A DNA stretch of 64,000 bases from positions 1-64,000 of the forward strand of contig JAFZZM010000070.1 of the NCBI GenBank assembly GCA_017615755.1. Direction: 5' to 3'. The DNA is from Clostridiales bacterium. Its GTDB lineage: Bacteria; Bacillota; Clostridia; Saccharofermentanales; Saccharofermentanaceae. Under the pieces are notes generated by a model. It saw only the letters and a program-made list of their open reading frames with translations. It was not told where the DNA came from and searched no databases. The position numbers were made by a program, and so were the translations under genes. The first letter of the stretch is position 1. Each line of letters starts with the position of its first letter. Of this stretch, positions 9,239 through 19,127 are shown one piece after another.

Positions 9239-11047
9239 TCAGTCTTCATCAAGCCGCAGGACGCTCATGAACGCTTCTTGCGGTACTTCTACGCTACCGA
9301 CCTGACGCATACGCTTCTTACCTTCCTTCTGTTTCTCCAGAAGTTTCTTCTTACGCGTAATATCACCGCCGTAGCACTTGGCCAATACGTCTTTACGGAA
9401 AGCACGGATCGTTTCTCTGGCAATAACTTTACCGCCGATCGCTGCCTGTACCGGCACTTCGAACTGCTGTCTCGGAATATTCTCCTTCAGTTTCTCTGTC
9501 ATGCGGCGGCCGCGTGCATAGGCCTTATCCTTATGTACGATGAAGGAAAGCGCATCCACGATATCACCGTTGAGAAGGATATCGAGTTTCACGAGATCAC
9601 TCTTCTGGTATCCCTCGATCTCATAGTCAAGCGAGCCATATCCACGTGTTCTGGACTTCAGCGCATCGAAGAAATCGTAGATGATCTCATTCAAAGGCAT
9701 CTTATAGTGCAGCATGACACGGATATCGTCCATGTATTCCATGTTGATATACTCACCACGACGGTCCTGACAAAGCTCCATCAGGTTACCGACATAGTCT
9801 TTCGGCGTCATGATCGTGCACTTGACGATCGGCTCCTCGATATAATCGATCTCGGCTGGATCCGGCATATTCGTCGGGTTATCCATACGGATCATCTCAC
9901 CGCTCGTGGTATAAACTTTGTACACTACAGAAGGTGCCGTGGAGATCAGGTCGAGATTGAACTCACGTTCCAGTCTTTCCTGGATGACTTCATAGTGCAG
10001 AAGACCTAAGAAACCGCAACGGAATCCAAAGCCGAGCGCGGCAGATGTTTCTGCTTCAAAAGAAAGGGCCGCATCGTTAAGCTGGAGCTTCTCGAGTGCA
10101 TCACGGAGATCCGGGTACTTCGCACCATCGACCGGGTACAATCCGCAGAATACCATCTGCTGGATCGGCTTATAACCCTGAAGCGGCTCAGATGCTGGAT
10201 TATCAACGAGTGTGACGGTATCGCCCGGAGCGGTATCTCTTACGTTCTTGATCGATGCGCAGATATAACCTACTTCTCCTGTCAGTAGTGACGAAGAAGG
10301 AACAAATTCACCCGGGTGGAAATAGCCGAGCTCGGTTACCGTGAATTCCGCGCCGGTGTTCATCATGCGGATCTTGTCACCCAGCTTGACCGAACCTTCC
10401 TTAATGCGGACATTAACGATAACGCCTTTATAGGAATCGTATTTCGAGTCGAAGATCAGCGCGCGAAGCGGCTTATCCTCATCGCCGTCCGGAGCAGGAA
10501 GATACTTCACGATCCCTTCCAGCACTTCATCGATACCTACGTTATTTTTTGCGGAGATCAGCGGTGCATACGATGCATCCAGACCGATAACATCCTCGAT
10601 CTCTTTCTTAACTTCATCCGGCTGTGCCGACGGAAGGTCGATCTTGTTGATGACCGGGAGGATCTCCAGGTTAGCATCTACAGCCAGATAAGCATTAGCC
10701 AGCGTCTGCGCCTCGATACCCTGAGCTGCATCTACGATCAGGATCGCGCCGTCACAGGCAGCCAGGCTTCGGGAAACCTCGTAGTTAAAGTCAACATGGC
10801 CGGGCGTGTCGATCAGGTTCAGGATATACTCCTCCCCGTCTTTGGCCTTATAAAGAAGACGCGTGGACTGCGATTTGATCGTGATACCACGCTCCCTCTC
10901 GATATCCATATTATCCAGGATCTGGTTCTGCATCTCACGTGATTCGACCACGCCTGTGTTTTCGATCAATCTGTCCGCCAAAGTGGACTTACCGTGGTCA
11001 ATATGTGCGACGATACAAAAGTTACGAATTTTACTCTGTCGTTCCAT
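9239..11047 (-). CDS. lepA: Elongation factor 4 (LepA)
   Basis: 602 residues, the normal length for LepA, a ribosomal GTPase that acts on stalled or mistranslocated ribosomes. The G domain shows [14 protein letters not shown] (G1), RGITIKSQ (G2), DTPGHVDF (G3) and NKIDLPSA (G4). The LepA-specific C-terminal region ends in [17 protein letters not shown]. It is the last gene of the operon rsmE-hisS-lepB-lepA, 21 bp after lepB. Confidence 0.98.
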   Translation of the reverse strand: MERQSKIRNFCIVAHIDHGKSTLADRLIENTGVVESREMQNQILDNMDIERERGITIKSQSTRLLYKAKDGEEYILNLIDTPGHVDFNYEVSRSLAACDGAILIVDAAQGIEAQTLANAYLAVDANLEILPVINKIDLPSAQPDEVKKEIEDVIGLDASYAPLISAKNNVGIDEVLEGIVKYLPAPDGDEDKPLRALIFDSKYDSYKGVIVNVRIKEGSVKLGDKIRMMNTGAEFTVTELGYFHPGEFVPSSSLLTGEVGYICASIKNVRDTAPGDTVTLVDNPASEPLQGYKPIQQMVFCGLYPVDGAKYPDLRDALEKLQLNDAALSFEAETSAALGFGFRCGFLGLLHYEVIQERLEREFNLDLISTAPSVVYKVYTTSGEMIRMDNPTNMPDPAEIDYIEEPIVKCTIMTPKDYVGNLMELCQDRRGEYINMEYMDDIRVMLHYKMPLNEIIYDFFDALKSRTRGYGSLDYEIEGYQKSDLVKLDILLNGDIVDALSFIVHKDKAYARGRRMTEKLKENIPRQQFEVPVQAAIGGKVIARETIRAFRKDVLAKCYGGDITRKKKLLEKQKEGKKRMRQVGSVEVPQEAFMSVLRLDED

Positions 11048-11068
11048 TCTTTTCTCTTCTCATTTCCA

Positions 11069-12226
11069 TCAGCAAAACTTAATCTTGTTGAAAGGATAGA
11101 TACGCATCATTACCTTGGACTCGAGCTGACTCTGCTTGAAAGGTCCGATCAGGCGGCTGTCGTTACTTGCGCCACGGTTGTCTCCCATGCAATAATACTC
11201 GTCAGGTCCGAGTGTGATCTCGTTATATCCTTTTGCAATGCCCTCTGCGCGGACATAGGTCATGGTGTCTGCCGGAAGATATTCGGATTCATCCAGCAAC
11301 TGTCCATTGATATATACGTATCCGTCTTCGATCTTGATGGTCTCACCCGGAAGTCCGATGATCCTCTTGATCAGGTTCTCCTCGTGAGTATATCCGTCCA
11401 TGCCCTTCGCATCGATCGTTACGATGTCGCCACGCTTGAAGTTTCCAGTATAGCAGGTGATCATCTGAACAAAGACCGCATCACCGGACTGTAGCGTCGG
11501 CTCCATGGAAGAACCGTACACATCGTTTCTCTGCACGACAAATACCACAAGCAGGATACCTACTAAAAGACCGATTGCCACGAAACGCAATGTATCGAAA
11601 AACATATAGACTGAGCTCTTCTCCTTTGCCTTCTGTTCTTCCGCAGCTTCTTTTTCTTCCGGAGTCAGTTCACGTTCTTCCTCTTCCGCTTTTTTCTTTT
11701 TGCGCTTCTTGTCTTTCTTGTCGGATTCTTCCTCATCTTCAGACTCTTCCTCGTCTTCCGATTCGTCTTCGTCCTCTTCATCCTCTTCGGAATCTTCTTC
11801 CTCCGCTTCAGATTCCTCTTCAGCATCGGACTCTTCTACGTCATCAGAACTCTCTTCCGAAGATTCTTCTTCCGTTTCGTCCTCTTCAAAAGCACTTTCT
11901 TCCGAAACCTCTTCCCCGGAATCCGCATTGCCGGTCTTCGCCAAGGCCAGCGCAACGGCATCAGACACTTTTTCGGCGGAGTCTTCCGGAACTTGATCTT
12001 CAAAAGCTTCGGAGACCTCACCGGGGATCTCTTCCTCGATCGTCTCTTCGGTCTCACTCACCGTGTCTTCAACTATTTCCTCCGTAGCCTCAACCGTTTC
12101 CTCCACGGTCTCCTCTGCTTCGGAAGTTGCCTCTACGACCTCCTCGGAAGCCTCGGATACAGCATCCACGGCTTTCTCGATCTTCGGTTCATTATGATTC
12201 TGGGATGAATGGTTTCTCTTCTTCAT
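11069..12226 (-). CDS. lepB: Signal peptidase I with long acidic N-terminal extension
   Basis: A 385-residue S26 signal peptidase that removes Sec signal peptides at the outer face of the membrane. The catalytic part occupies only the last 170 residues: one transmembrane helix (about 212-230), the nucleophile Ser240 in GSSMEPT, the general base Lys287 in KRIIGLPGE, and GDNRGASNDSR. Residues 10-200 are low complexity, made largely of Glu, Ser, Asp and Val, then a short Lys block. Because the helix follows the extension, this acidic arm should be cytoplasmic. The start has GGAGG upstream. It lies 11 bp after hisS. Confidence 0.95.
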   Translation of the reverse strand: MKKRNHSSQNHNEPKIEKAVDAVSEASEEVVEATSEAEETVEETVEATEEIVEDTVSETEETIEEEIPGEVSEAFEDQVPEDSAEKVSDAVALALAKTGNADSGEEVSEESAFEEDETEEESSEESSDDVEESDAEEESEAEEEDSEEDEEDEDESEDEEESEDEEESDKKDKKRKKKKAEEEERELTPEEKEAAEEQKAKEKSSVYMFFDTLRFVAIGLLVGILLVVFVVQRNDVYGSSMEPTLQSGDAVFVQMITCYTGNFKRGDIVTIDAKGMDGYTHEENLIKRIIGLPGETIKIEDGYVYINGQLLDESEYLPADTMTYVRAEGIAKGYNEITLGPDEYYCMGDNRGASNDSRLIGPFKQSQLESKVMMRIYPFNKIKFC

Positions 12227-12237
12227 GATTCCTCCCG

Positions 12238-13512
12238 TTATGCGTTCCAGTTACGGATCTCGTCTGCAAGAGCGCTTAACTCGATTTCTTTTTCTGTACC
12301 ATCGGCCATGGCCTTCAGCTTGGCTTTACCGGAAGCGATCTCATCTCCGCCCAGTACCAGCAGGAACGGAATACCTGTCTTACCGGCATACTTAAGCTGT
12401 GCACGGAAAGAACGGTTCATCAGATCGATCTCGCAGCCGATCCCCTGCTTTCTCAGTAAGAACGCAAGTTTCTGTGCCTCGATCTGTGTCTCAGGAGACA
12501 AGTTCGCGATATAAAGCTGTACTTTCTGATCCTTCTCGATCTCGATGCCCTGTGCTTCCATCTCAAGGAGGAAACGCTCCGCACCCATGGCAAATCCGAT
12601 ACCCGGTGTCGGCTGACCGCCGATCTCGGAAACCAGTCCGTCGTAACGGCCGCCGCCGCAGATCGTGCCCTGGGAACCCACGTTCTCGGATTTAAACTCG
12701 AATACTGTTCTGGTGTAGTAATCCAAACCACGTACGATACCGGAATCTACCGTGTAACTGATACCCAGCGCCTCAAGATTTGCCTTCAGGCCTTCGAAGT
12801 GTGCCTTACAATCGTCACAGAGATAATCGATCAGTCTCGGAGCTGCAGCTGCGATAGCCTGGCACTTCTCCTCCTTACAGTCGATCATACGAAGCGGATT
12901 CTTCTCGAATCGGGACTGGCAATCCTCACAGAGCTTATCCAGATTCGGACGGAAATAGTCCTTCAGGATCTTGTTATACTCGGCACGGCAGGTCGGACAA
13001 CCGATGCTGTTAATGCAAAGCTTGGTCTTGGAAAGGCCCATCTTCTCGAAGAAAGAAACGAGGATGCTGATGATCTCGGCATCGATTGCCGGTCCTTCTG
13101 CGCCAAAAGCTTCGACGCCGAACTGGTGGAACTCTCTGTAACGGCCCTTCTGCATCTTCTCGTAGCGGAATGCCGTAATGTTGTAGAACAATCTGACCGG
13201 GCTCGGAAGCGAAGCCATACCGTTCTCAACGAAACTACGTACCACGCCCGCAGTACCTTCCGGACGAAGCGTGATCGAACGGCCGCCCTTATCCTCGAAG
13301 GTATACATTTCCTTTTGCACTACGTCTGTGGTATCGCCGACAGAACGCTGGAAAAGGTCTGTCTGCTCAAAAGTCGGGATGCGGATCTCTTTATATCCGT
13401 ATTGTTCGCAAGTGTCGGCAAAAGCTCTCTCTGCCTTCTGCCACTTATATATTTCCTCGGGAAGAATGTCTTTCGTTCCCTTCTGACAACTGTATTTCAT
13501 AAAGTTACTCAC
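12238..13512 (-). CDS. hisS: Histidyl-tRNA synthetase
   Basis: About 424 residues, a class II aminoacyl-tRNA synthetase charging tRNA-His. Visible are KGTKDILPEE near the start, motif 2 FRYEKMQKGRYREFHQFGVE, and the histidine-specific RGLDYYTRTVFE and GGGRYDGL. The anticodon-binding domain lies at the C-terminus. A GTG start and an ATG four codons later are both weakly supported, so the N-terminus is uncertain by four residues. Confidence 0.98.
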   Translation of the reverse strand: MSNFMKYSCQKGTKDILPEEIYKWQKAERAFADTCEQYGYKEIRIPTFEQTDLFQRSVGDTTDVVQKEMYTFEDKGGRSITLRPEGTAGVVRSFVENGMASLPSPVRLFYNITAFRYEKMQKGRYREFHQFGVEAFGAEGPAIDAEIISILVSFFEKMGLSKTKLCINSIGCPTCRAEYNKILKDYFRPNLDKLCEDCQSRFEKNPLRMIDCKEEKCQAIAAAAPRLIDYLCDDCKAHFEGLKANLEALGISYTVDSGIVRGLDYYTRTVFEFKSENVGSQGTICGGGRYDGLVSEIGGQPTPGIGFAMGAERFLLEMEAQGIEIEKDQKVQLYIANLSPETQIEAQKLAFLLRKQGIGCEIDLMNRSFRAQLKYAGKTGIPFLLVLGGDEIASGKAKLKAMADGTEKEIELSALADEIRNWNA

Positions 13513-13544
13513 TTTCCGTTTTCATTTAAACATCTTATTATACA

Positions 13545-14294
13545 CTAATTCAGTTCGCTTCGATAGACCAACATAGCCAAAACTGCAGGCGCCGCCGTCT
13601 CTGTTCTTAGTATTCTTTTACCAAGAGTGACCGGTTTCGCGCCAAGATCTTCTGCCATCTTCGCCTCTTCCTCGGAAAAACCGCCTTCCGGCCCGATAAA
13701 GACCGCGATCTTCGGTTTTTTCTCAAAGTCCAGCTGATCCAGGATCACGCCCAGCTTGCCGTCCTTCTCCTCTTCCCACGGAAAAAGCACCAGATCGTTC
13801 TCTTTTTGCGCCTGTTCCAGTGCTTTTTTCAGATCCATAGGAGACTCCAGGACCGGCACGATGCCGCGGCCGCACTGTCTTGCGGCTTCCAGGGCAATTG
13901 CCTGCCAACGGTCGAGTTTTCCGCCCTTCTCGCCGGCCTTCATTTTCACGATCGAGCGACTGCATGAAGTCGGCACATAGCGTGTCACACCCAGTTCCAC
14001 GGATTTCTGGATCGAAAGATCCATTCTCTCGCCCTTCGCGAGGCCCTGATAGACGGTCGCCACAAACTTCGGCTCGTTGGTGTTGGGATGTCGGTCCTTT
14101 ACCGATACCATGACATGCCCTTTCGACACACTCTCGATCACGCAGATAAAATCATACGAGTCAGCATCGCAAAGTACGATCTTCTCCCCCGCGCGCATAC
14201 GCAGCACGTCCGAAAGATATCGGGCCTGTTCGCCCTCGATCTCGTACATTTCCGTTTCCGGAGCAATCGTCTTGTCGATAAAAAGCCTTGTCAT
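13545..14294 (-). CDS. rsmE: 16S rRNA m3U1498 methyltransferase
   Basis: A 249-residue SPOUT-fold methyltransferase. The C-terminal knot region has IGPEGGFSEEE and LGKRILRTETA, the hallmark of RsmE, which methylates U1498 of 16S rRNA using S-adenosylmethionine. CAGGAGAG lies upstream of the ATG. It is the first gene of the operon with hisS, lepB and lepA. Confidence 0.95.
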   Translation of the reverse strand: MTRLFIDKTIAPETEMYEIEGEQARYLSDVLRMRAGEKIVLCDADSYDFICVIESVSKGHVMVSVKDRHPNTNEPKFVATVYQGLAKGERMDLSIQKSVELGVTRYVPTSCSRSIVKMKAGEKGGKLDRWQAIALEAARQCGRGIVPVLESPMDLKKALEQAQKENDLVLFPWEEEKDGKLGVILDQLDFEKKPKIAVFIGPEGGFSEEEAKMAEDLGAKPVTLGKRILRTETAAPAVLAMLVYRSELN

Positions 14295-14393
14295 GTCGCT
14301 CTCCTGTTGTTTTTTCTTCTACTATCGTAAAACAACATATCCCGATTTTCAATCATCCCCGTAGTTTACACGCCCATTCGACCCGGACAAAAA

Positions 14394-14421
14394 AACAGGC
14401 ACCACTTTCATGGTGCCTGTT
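14394..14421 (-). terminator. Terminator of the leucine-rich-repeat gene
   Basis: An 11-bp perfect stem (AACAGGCACCA with TGGTGCCTGTT) with a 6-nt loop, followed on the minus strand by seven T. It lies 23 bp past the stop codon. Confidence 0.92.
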
Positions 14422-14444
14422 AGTTGTTTTTGACTGTTCAGACC

Positions 14445-16967
14445 TTAGATCGTTCCGCGGTCGATACCATACTGTCTGCAGATATTCGTAAACTCTTCGC
14501 TGCTTGCGAAGAATGCCATGACGCTGTCCTTCGTCTGGGTACCCTTTGCGATCTCGCCGACCCAGTAATTGATCTCGGAAGCCTCAGGGTCTCTGCCCAT
14601 AAAGGTCGTATACAATCTTCTCACATACTCATCATTTTTGAGGTTGAAGTTCTTGAACTCCGTCGATGTAAAGAACTCCTTGGCCGCACTTGCGCCCGTC
14701 TGTTCCAGGTTCGTCAGTGCTAACGACCAGTATTTCAGTCCACCGTCTTCCGGTTCACGGCCGAGACAGCAGGTGTACAGTCTCGTAGCAAACTCCAGTG
14801 CATGGGCAGAAGGACGTTCCGCTTTCGCCGTCGGCGCGCCGGACTTTACACCGTAATCCGCACACACATTGCACCATTCGGTAGAATCGATGAAGCAGTT
14901 GATGACATCTCTTCTTCCCATAGCGTTGCTCTTCAGCTGCGTTACCCAGTACTTCACACCTTTACTTTCACCGATACGGTCGAAAAAGGTCTTGTAAAGA
15001 ACATCAACGAACTGATCGTCAGTCATGTTCTTATTCTCAAATTCCGTTCCCATCAGGAAGTAACGGGCGCAGTCCGCACCTGTACGCTTTCCGTTCTTGA
15101 TCTCATCGACCCAGAACTGCTTTCCGTTCGGATCCGATGCACGGCCTAGTGCAATGGTATACAAACGCTCGACAAAACCGGCGATACCGGTATCCTCTCC
15201 CGGATCCGGCTTGCCCGGGTTCGGTATAGGAGTAGGTGTTGGCTTGCCCGGTTCCGGCTTGGGGAAATCCGGGATCAGCGTAGTTGTTACATCGAAAGCA
15301 ATTCCGCAATAATCTATATAATGCTCGGGATCTTCGACGAGACACTGATAGTGACCGTCTTCGTACTCCAGACCATACTGTTTGATCAGACCCTGAATAT
15401 AGGCGAGGTTAGTAATATCAAGCTGACTGATTTGGTTCGAGGTACATGTGACCACACACAGCTGATCGCATTTACTCAGATCCAGATCGTGAAGTTCATT
15501 ACCGTCAATATGCAATCCCGCCAGAAAAGGCTTATCTCCAAGTTTCAAATACTTAAGACTGCCCCCTGTGCAATCCAGGGAAACAAGCGTCTTGTTTTTA
15601 CTGAGATCAAGTTCGGTGATCGAAGTCTCTCTGCATGAAAGTTCTTTCAACTGATTACAATGACTGACGTCCAGTGAGGTAATCGCAGTTTCATTGCAGG
15701 AAAGTTCATCCAACTGAGTACAATTGCTTACGTCAAGTGAAGTAAGATTAGGCATCACCGAGGCTCTAAGTGCTTGCAGGTTCTTGTTGTTGCTCAGATC
15801 GATCGAGGAAATATCGTTAAAGGAAATATCCAAAACCAGCAGTTTCGGATTCTTACTTACATCAAGAGAGGTAAGATGAGTATCGGAGCTATGCAAATAC
15901 TCCAGATTCGCCGCCTGGCTCAGATCCAGTTTACTGATCTGTGTTTCACAGCAATCGATATACTCAAGATCACGCATGCCACTAAGATCCAGTTCTTTAA
16001 TGGAACACATGGAACAACTGAGATCGACCAGATTCTTTGCGTTGGACAAGTCGATTTCTGAAATTCCTGTGTTAGCAAAACCCAAATAAGAAAGTGACTT
16101 GCACTTTGTCACATCCAAAGATCTGATCGGGTTGCCCGAAACTTCGATATGTTCCAGATTCGTATTGTGGGAAACATCGATTTCCGGAAGATTGTTTCCC
16201 ATAGCAGAGACATACTTGAGTTTTGCATTTTTCGAAATATCGATTTCCGTCAGCTTGCAGGTACTGGTATCAAGATATTCGAGATCCGGGCAATTCGAAA
16301 CATCCAGTTTGTTAAGCTGAGTGCAATAGCAATCCAGTTTTTTAAGCTTGGACTGATGTGAAAGATCCAGTTCCGAAATCACGCCCATCGAACAATCCAG
16401 GGTCTCCAACTGTGTATTCTTGCTTAAGTCCAGTTCAATGAGTCCGTTAATGTTAGCATTGAGTTCCCTCAGCTTCGTGCATGAACTGAGATCCAGCTCC
16501 GTAAGAGTGTTGTTCCAGGCACAGCAAAGTTTCTCAAGTTCTGTACAACCGCTGATATTCAAGCTTTCGAGCTCCATACCGGAGCAGGATAATTCTTTAA
16601 GTTTCGTGTTCTTGCTCACATCGACTTCGCGGATAGTATTATCATCACACCAGAACACGGTGAGCTGCGGAAAATACTCGACACCCTTGACCGAAGTTAT
16701 GAATGCGTTTTCGTCATCAAGTGACCATTGATTTACGTATACCTCGCGGACAGCGTCCATCTCCGCCACAGATAAAACACCATTACCATCCTTGTCGATA
16801 TGATCCTTTACGTACTTTCGAAAAACATCATCCGGAAAATTCTGAGAATTGATCGTAACGGTACCATCATCATTGTACCCTGCATTGACAGTTTTGCCCG
16901 AAATACCTTGGGCCAAGGGCAGGATCAGTGCCAGCGCACCAAGCCATGCAAGCCGTTCCTTTTTCAT
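14445..16967 (-). CDS. Secreted leucine-rich-repeat protein with C-terminal DUF4214 repeats
   Basis: About 840 residues. A signal peptide is followed by an EF-hand-like loop (DKDGNGVLSVAE) and then about 20 leucine-rich repeats of 21-23 residues of the type L-DVS-x-C-x-x-L-x-x-L-x-C. A proline-rich linker (PGKPTPTPIPNPGKP) leads to four DUF4214 units with the pattern LY-x6-R-x4-G-xx-(F/Y)W. The protein ends YGIDRGTI. No LPXTG or membrane anchor is visible, so the C-terminal module may hold it to the surface (inference). The inner ATG is chosen because AAGGAGG lies just upstream. Its promoter and terminator indicate a single-gene transcript. Confidence 0.88.
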   Translation of the reverse strand: MKKERLAWLGALALILPLAQGISGKTVNAGYNDDGTVTINSQNFPDDVFRKYVKDHIDKDGNGVLSVAEMDAVREVYVNQWSLDDENAFITSVKGVEYFPQLTVFWCDDNTIREVDVSKNTKLKELSCSGMELESLNISGCTELEKLCCAWNNTLTELDLSSCTKLRELNANINGLIELDLSKNTQLETLDCSMGVISELDLSHQSKLKKLDCYCTQLNKLDVSNCPDLEYLDTSTCKLTEIDISKNAKLKYVSAMGNNLPEIDVSHNTNLEHIEVSGNPIRSLDVTKCKSLSYLGFANTGISEIDLSNAKNLVDLSCSMCSIKELDLSGMRDLEYIDCCETQISKLDLSQAANLEYLHSSDTHLTSLDVSKNPKLLVLDISFNDISSIDLSNNKNLQALRASVMPNLTSLDVSNCTQLDELSCNETAITSLDVSHCNQLKELSCRETSITELDLSKNKTLVSLDCTGGSLKYLKLGDKPFLAGLHIDGNELHDLDLSKCDQLCVVTCTSNQISQLDITNLAYIQGLIKQYGLEYEDGHYQCLVEDPEHYIDYCGIAFDVTTTLIPDFPKPEPGKPTPTPIPNPGKPDPGEDTGIAGFVERLYTIALGRASDPNGKQFWVDEIKNGKRTGADCARYFLMGTEFENKNMTDDQFVDVLYKTFFDRIGESKGVKYWVTQLKSNAMGRRDVINCFIDSTEWCNVCADYGVKSGAPTAKAERPSAHALEFATRLYTCCLGREPEDGGLKYWSLALTNLEQTGASAAKEFFTSTEFKNFNLKNDEYVRRLYTTFMGRDPEASEINYWVGEIAKGTQTKDSVMAFFASSEEFTNICRQYGIDRGTI

Positions 16968-17060
16968 GTTAACGCCTCCTTGTTCACTCATCGCGTCTAA
17001 AAAATTAACGGATTTGAGCAGACCCTCACCCCACTCTGCTGATCAAAAACCATTGACTCA

Positions 17061-17090
17061 AGTATACCCAAGTGCAAGTGCTTTTGTAAA
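17061..17090 (-). promoter_or_regulatory. Promoter of the leucine-rich-repeat gene
   Basis: On the minus strand TTTACA and TATACT are separated by 18 bp, about 95 bp before the start codon. The over-represented 9-mer AAAAGCACT (17077) lies across the -35 box and the spacer. Confidence 0.6.
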
Positions 17091-17126
17091 CAAGAAAAGC
17101 GCACAGGTATTTCTCATTTTCCGCAC

Positions 17127-17178
17127 AAAAAGAAACCGCCCCGCGTGATATGCATCACTTGGGGGCGGCTTCTTTTTT
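17127..17178. terminator. Terminator after the DUF4230 gene
   Basis: CCGCCCC and GGGGCGG form the core stem, extended by GAA/TTC. It is flanked by A-rich and T-rich tracts, so it can work in both directions. It ends the minus-strand DUF4230 gene 30 bp after its stop. Confidence 0.85.
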
Positions 17179-17207
17179 CCGGGGTAAACTACCCCTTCGA
17201 GCAAAAC

Positions 17208-17936
17208 TCATTGTGCTGCTGAGTTTGTGGAAAACACGACTTTGTAATCGTTGTGGAGCGCAGCAAGATTGTCCACAATGATCTTTCTAAGATGAGTCTC
17301 GGCCTTTTCGTAAATGCCGTTGTTGATGGCATTCTGCAACTGCTCGGCTTTGACGGTAACAAGATGCTCGTTGACTTCGTCGGCACGGATCGGGTTCAGG
17401 ATGTTATTGTCCTGAAGTACCTGCACGCTTTCCTGCGGAAGGTTGTTGTCCACGATCGGGACCTTCGGAAGTGTGATATAGATCTCTTTTCTTGTATCGT
17501 TCACCATGATGTGAAGATCATTAAGATCGTAGCCGACCTTGATGGTACCTACATAAGAGATCTGGATCTGATGCTGTGTACCCCAGATGTTGATATCGGT
17601 GTACGGGACCTGACGGGAATCTACAACTGTGGCCATTCCGCTATATGTCTCGGAATAGGTCATCAGCTCGGAGATCGCATTCAGCTCACTCTTAATGGTT
17701 TCATTGGTCAGGATAATATCGTGGAACTTCTCTTCTTCTGCAAGAATGGCTTCTTTTGCGCCGGAACGCTTGATCGTGTTTCCGGAACCGAACCATCCGA
17801 AGGAAAGTCCCAGGATCGCGATAACGCCTACGCCGGCCAGCACGCCGATAAGTACGTTTCCGATCTTTCTGAAAAGGCCCTGCCCGTTCGTATTGATGAT
17901 GATGGGCTGGCCGTTCTGTGAATTGATTCTTTTCAT
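17208..17936 (-). CDS. DUF4230 membrane protein
   Basis: 242 residues matching the DUF4230 pattern. A cytoplasmic N-terminus with many Asn and Gln is followed by one transmembrane helix (about 22-44). The extracytoplasmic domain contains the family features YVGTIKVGYDLNDL and ITLPKVPIVDN, and a C-terminal helix with AEQLQNAINNGIYEKAE. The function of the family is unknown. The third in-frame ATG is selected because AAGGAGGG is eight bases upstream. It is a single gene. Confidence 0.8.
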   Translation of the reverse strand: MKRINSQNGQPIIINTNGQGLFRKIGNVLIGVLAGVGVIAILGLSFGWFGSGNTIKRSGAKEAILAEEEKFHDIILTNETIKSELNAISELMTYSETYSGMATVVDSRQVPYTDINIWGTQHQIQISYVGTIKVGYDLNDLHIMVNDTRKEIYITLPKVPIVDNNLPQESVQVLQDNNILNPIRADEVNEHLVTVKAEQLQNAINNGIYEKAETHLRKIIVDNLAALHNDYKVVFSTNSAAQ

Positions 17937-18210
17937 GATCATACCCTCCTTCATGAAAGGACGCGATCCTCAGCAGCACAAATAGAAAATCGCTTCAATT
18001 GTTGCGCATAACTTCTTACTTTAATAATATACGAAAGAAGCCTGCAAAAACCTCTTAATTTTTTAAAATCTCCCTCTTTCTTTCGGAGTTTGGGTGTTCC
18101 TTTTGCTCTGACTATAGTTTATAATCTTATTTGTCAAATAAAAACGTTGCAGATTTGCTTTTAGAACAGCTTAATTTGCTTTGAACTTCAAAATAAAGTG
18201 GAGCGGTGTT

Positions 18211-18708
18211 ATGGGAAGAAAATCAATCAAAGAGAACAAGAATGTGTATCAGCTGAGCCGTGAGGCACAGAATCTCACCAGAGATGCGGCATCAGAACTT
18301 CTGCAGTATATCTCTGCAGACCGTATCGAAAAGATCGAAAACGAGAAGACTCTTCCACATCCTGAAGAGATCCTGGGAATGGCGGACTGCTACAAGAATC
18401 CGTCGCTTTGCAATTACTTCTGCTCGCACGAGTGTCCGATCGGACAGGAATATGTTCCGGAAGTTGTTCCGAAGGAGCTTTCCCAGATCACTCTCGAGAT
18501 GATCGCGACGCTGAACTCCATCGATAAGAATAAGAACCGTCTGATTGAGATCACGGTTGACGGTGCAATTACGGATGAAGAGCTTCCGGACTTCATCGAG
18601 ATCAAGAATGAGCTCGACAAGATGGCTCTTACGATCGACTCTCTCCGCCTCTGGATCGATAATGCGATCGCAGCCGGTCAGATCGATAAGTCTTCTTTTA
18701 AGAACTGA
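18211..18708 (+). CDS. HTH (XRE-like) domain protein
   Basis: 165 residues. The N-terminal 70 residues resemble a Cro/CI-type helix-turn-helix (NVYQLSREAQNLTRDAASELL, then ISADRIEKIENEKTLPHPEEIL). A cysteine-bearing stretch follows (CNYFCSHECPIG), and the rest is helical and acidic. GGAG lies seven bases before the ATG; an upstream TTG in frame has no support. I do not recognise a specific family beyond the HTH. It is monocistronic with a terminator. Confidence 0.72.
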   Translation: MGRKSIKENKNVYQLSREAQNLTRDAASELLQYISADRIEKIENEKTLPHPEEILGMADCYKNPSLCNYFCSHECPIGQEYVPEVVPKELSQITLEMIATLNSIDKNKNRLIEITVDGAITDEELPDFIEIKNELDKMALTIDSLRLWIDNAIAAGQIDKSSFKN

Positions 18709-18738
18709 TCATCCGTATAAATCAGCTTCAACTAAAGA

Positions 18739-18772
18739 GAACCCGCATATCTCACTTATGCGGGTTCTTTTT
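18739..18772 (+). terminator. Terminator after the HTH gene
   Basis: GAACCCGCAT and ATGCGGGTTC form a 10-bp perfect stem with a 9-nt loop, followed by TTTTTC. Confidence 0.9.
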
Positions 18773-18917
18773 CAGTTGAAAGTGGATCCTCAGGTGTTGC
18801 GATGATGTGACCGTGAAATGTGGAAGCATTTACGAGCCCCATTCTCTTGCATAGATCCGGGTATTTGTAAAAAGCTTCATCCAGTCGCATCATCTGTCTT
18901 CGTTTGTCTAGTTCCAT
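18756..18917 (-). CDS. Possible small protein of about 53 residues
   Basis: An open frame starting at an ATG with a purine-rich GGAAG about ten bases upstream. The product is hydrophilic and starts MELDKRRQMMRLDEAFYKYP. It runs into the terminator hairpin, which would then serve both strands. I recognise no family and the coding evidence is weak. A longer reading from 19007 lacks a better start. Confidence 0.3.
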   Translation of the reverse strand: MELDKRRQMMRLDEAFYKYPDLCKRMGLVNASTFHGHIIATPEDPLSTEKEPA

Positions 18918-19127
18918 ATGATCACTTCCACTTAACATTGAACGGTTATGGGTTACAAGCATTATTCTATCTTTACCCCATAAAAAGAAACACATACGGC
19001 ACGGCAAGATAGGTTCGTCTATTCCTTTCCTTAAAGCAAAATAGAGTCATCCCCGTCGCGAATAATGGTATACTAAAAGCAAGGCGGAAAGCCGTGTGAA
19101 TTACTTGATTTTTGAAGGAGGCCCATC
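18918..19127. other. Intergenic region without a recognised gene
   Basis: This is the upstream region of the PIN-like gene. It has AAGGAGG just before that gene's ATG. I see no further structured element or clear promoter. Confidence 0.5.
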
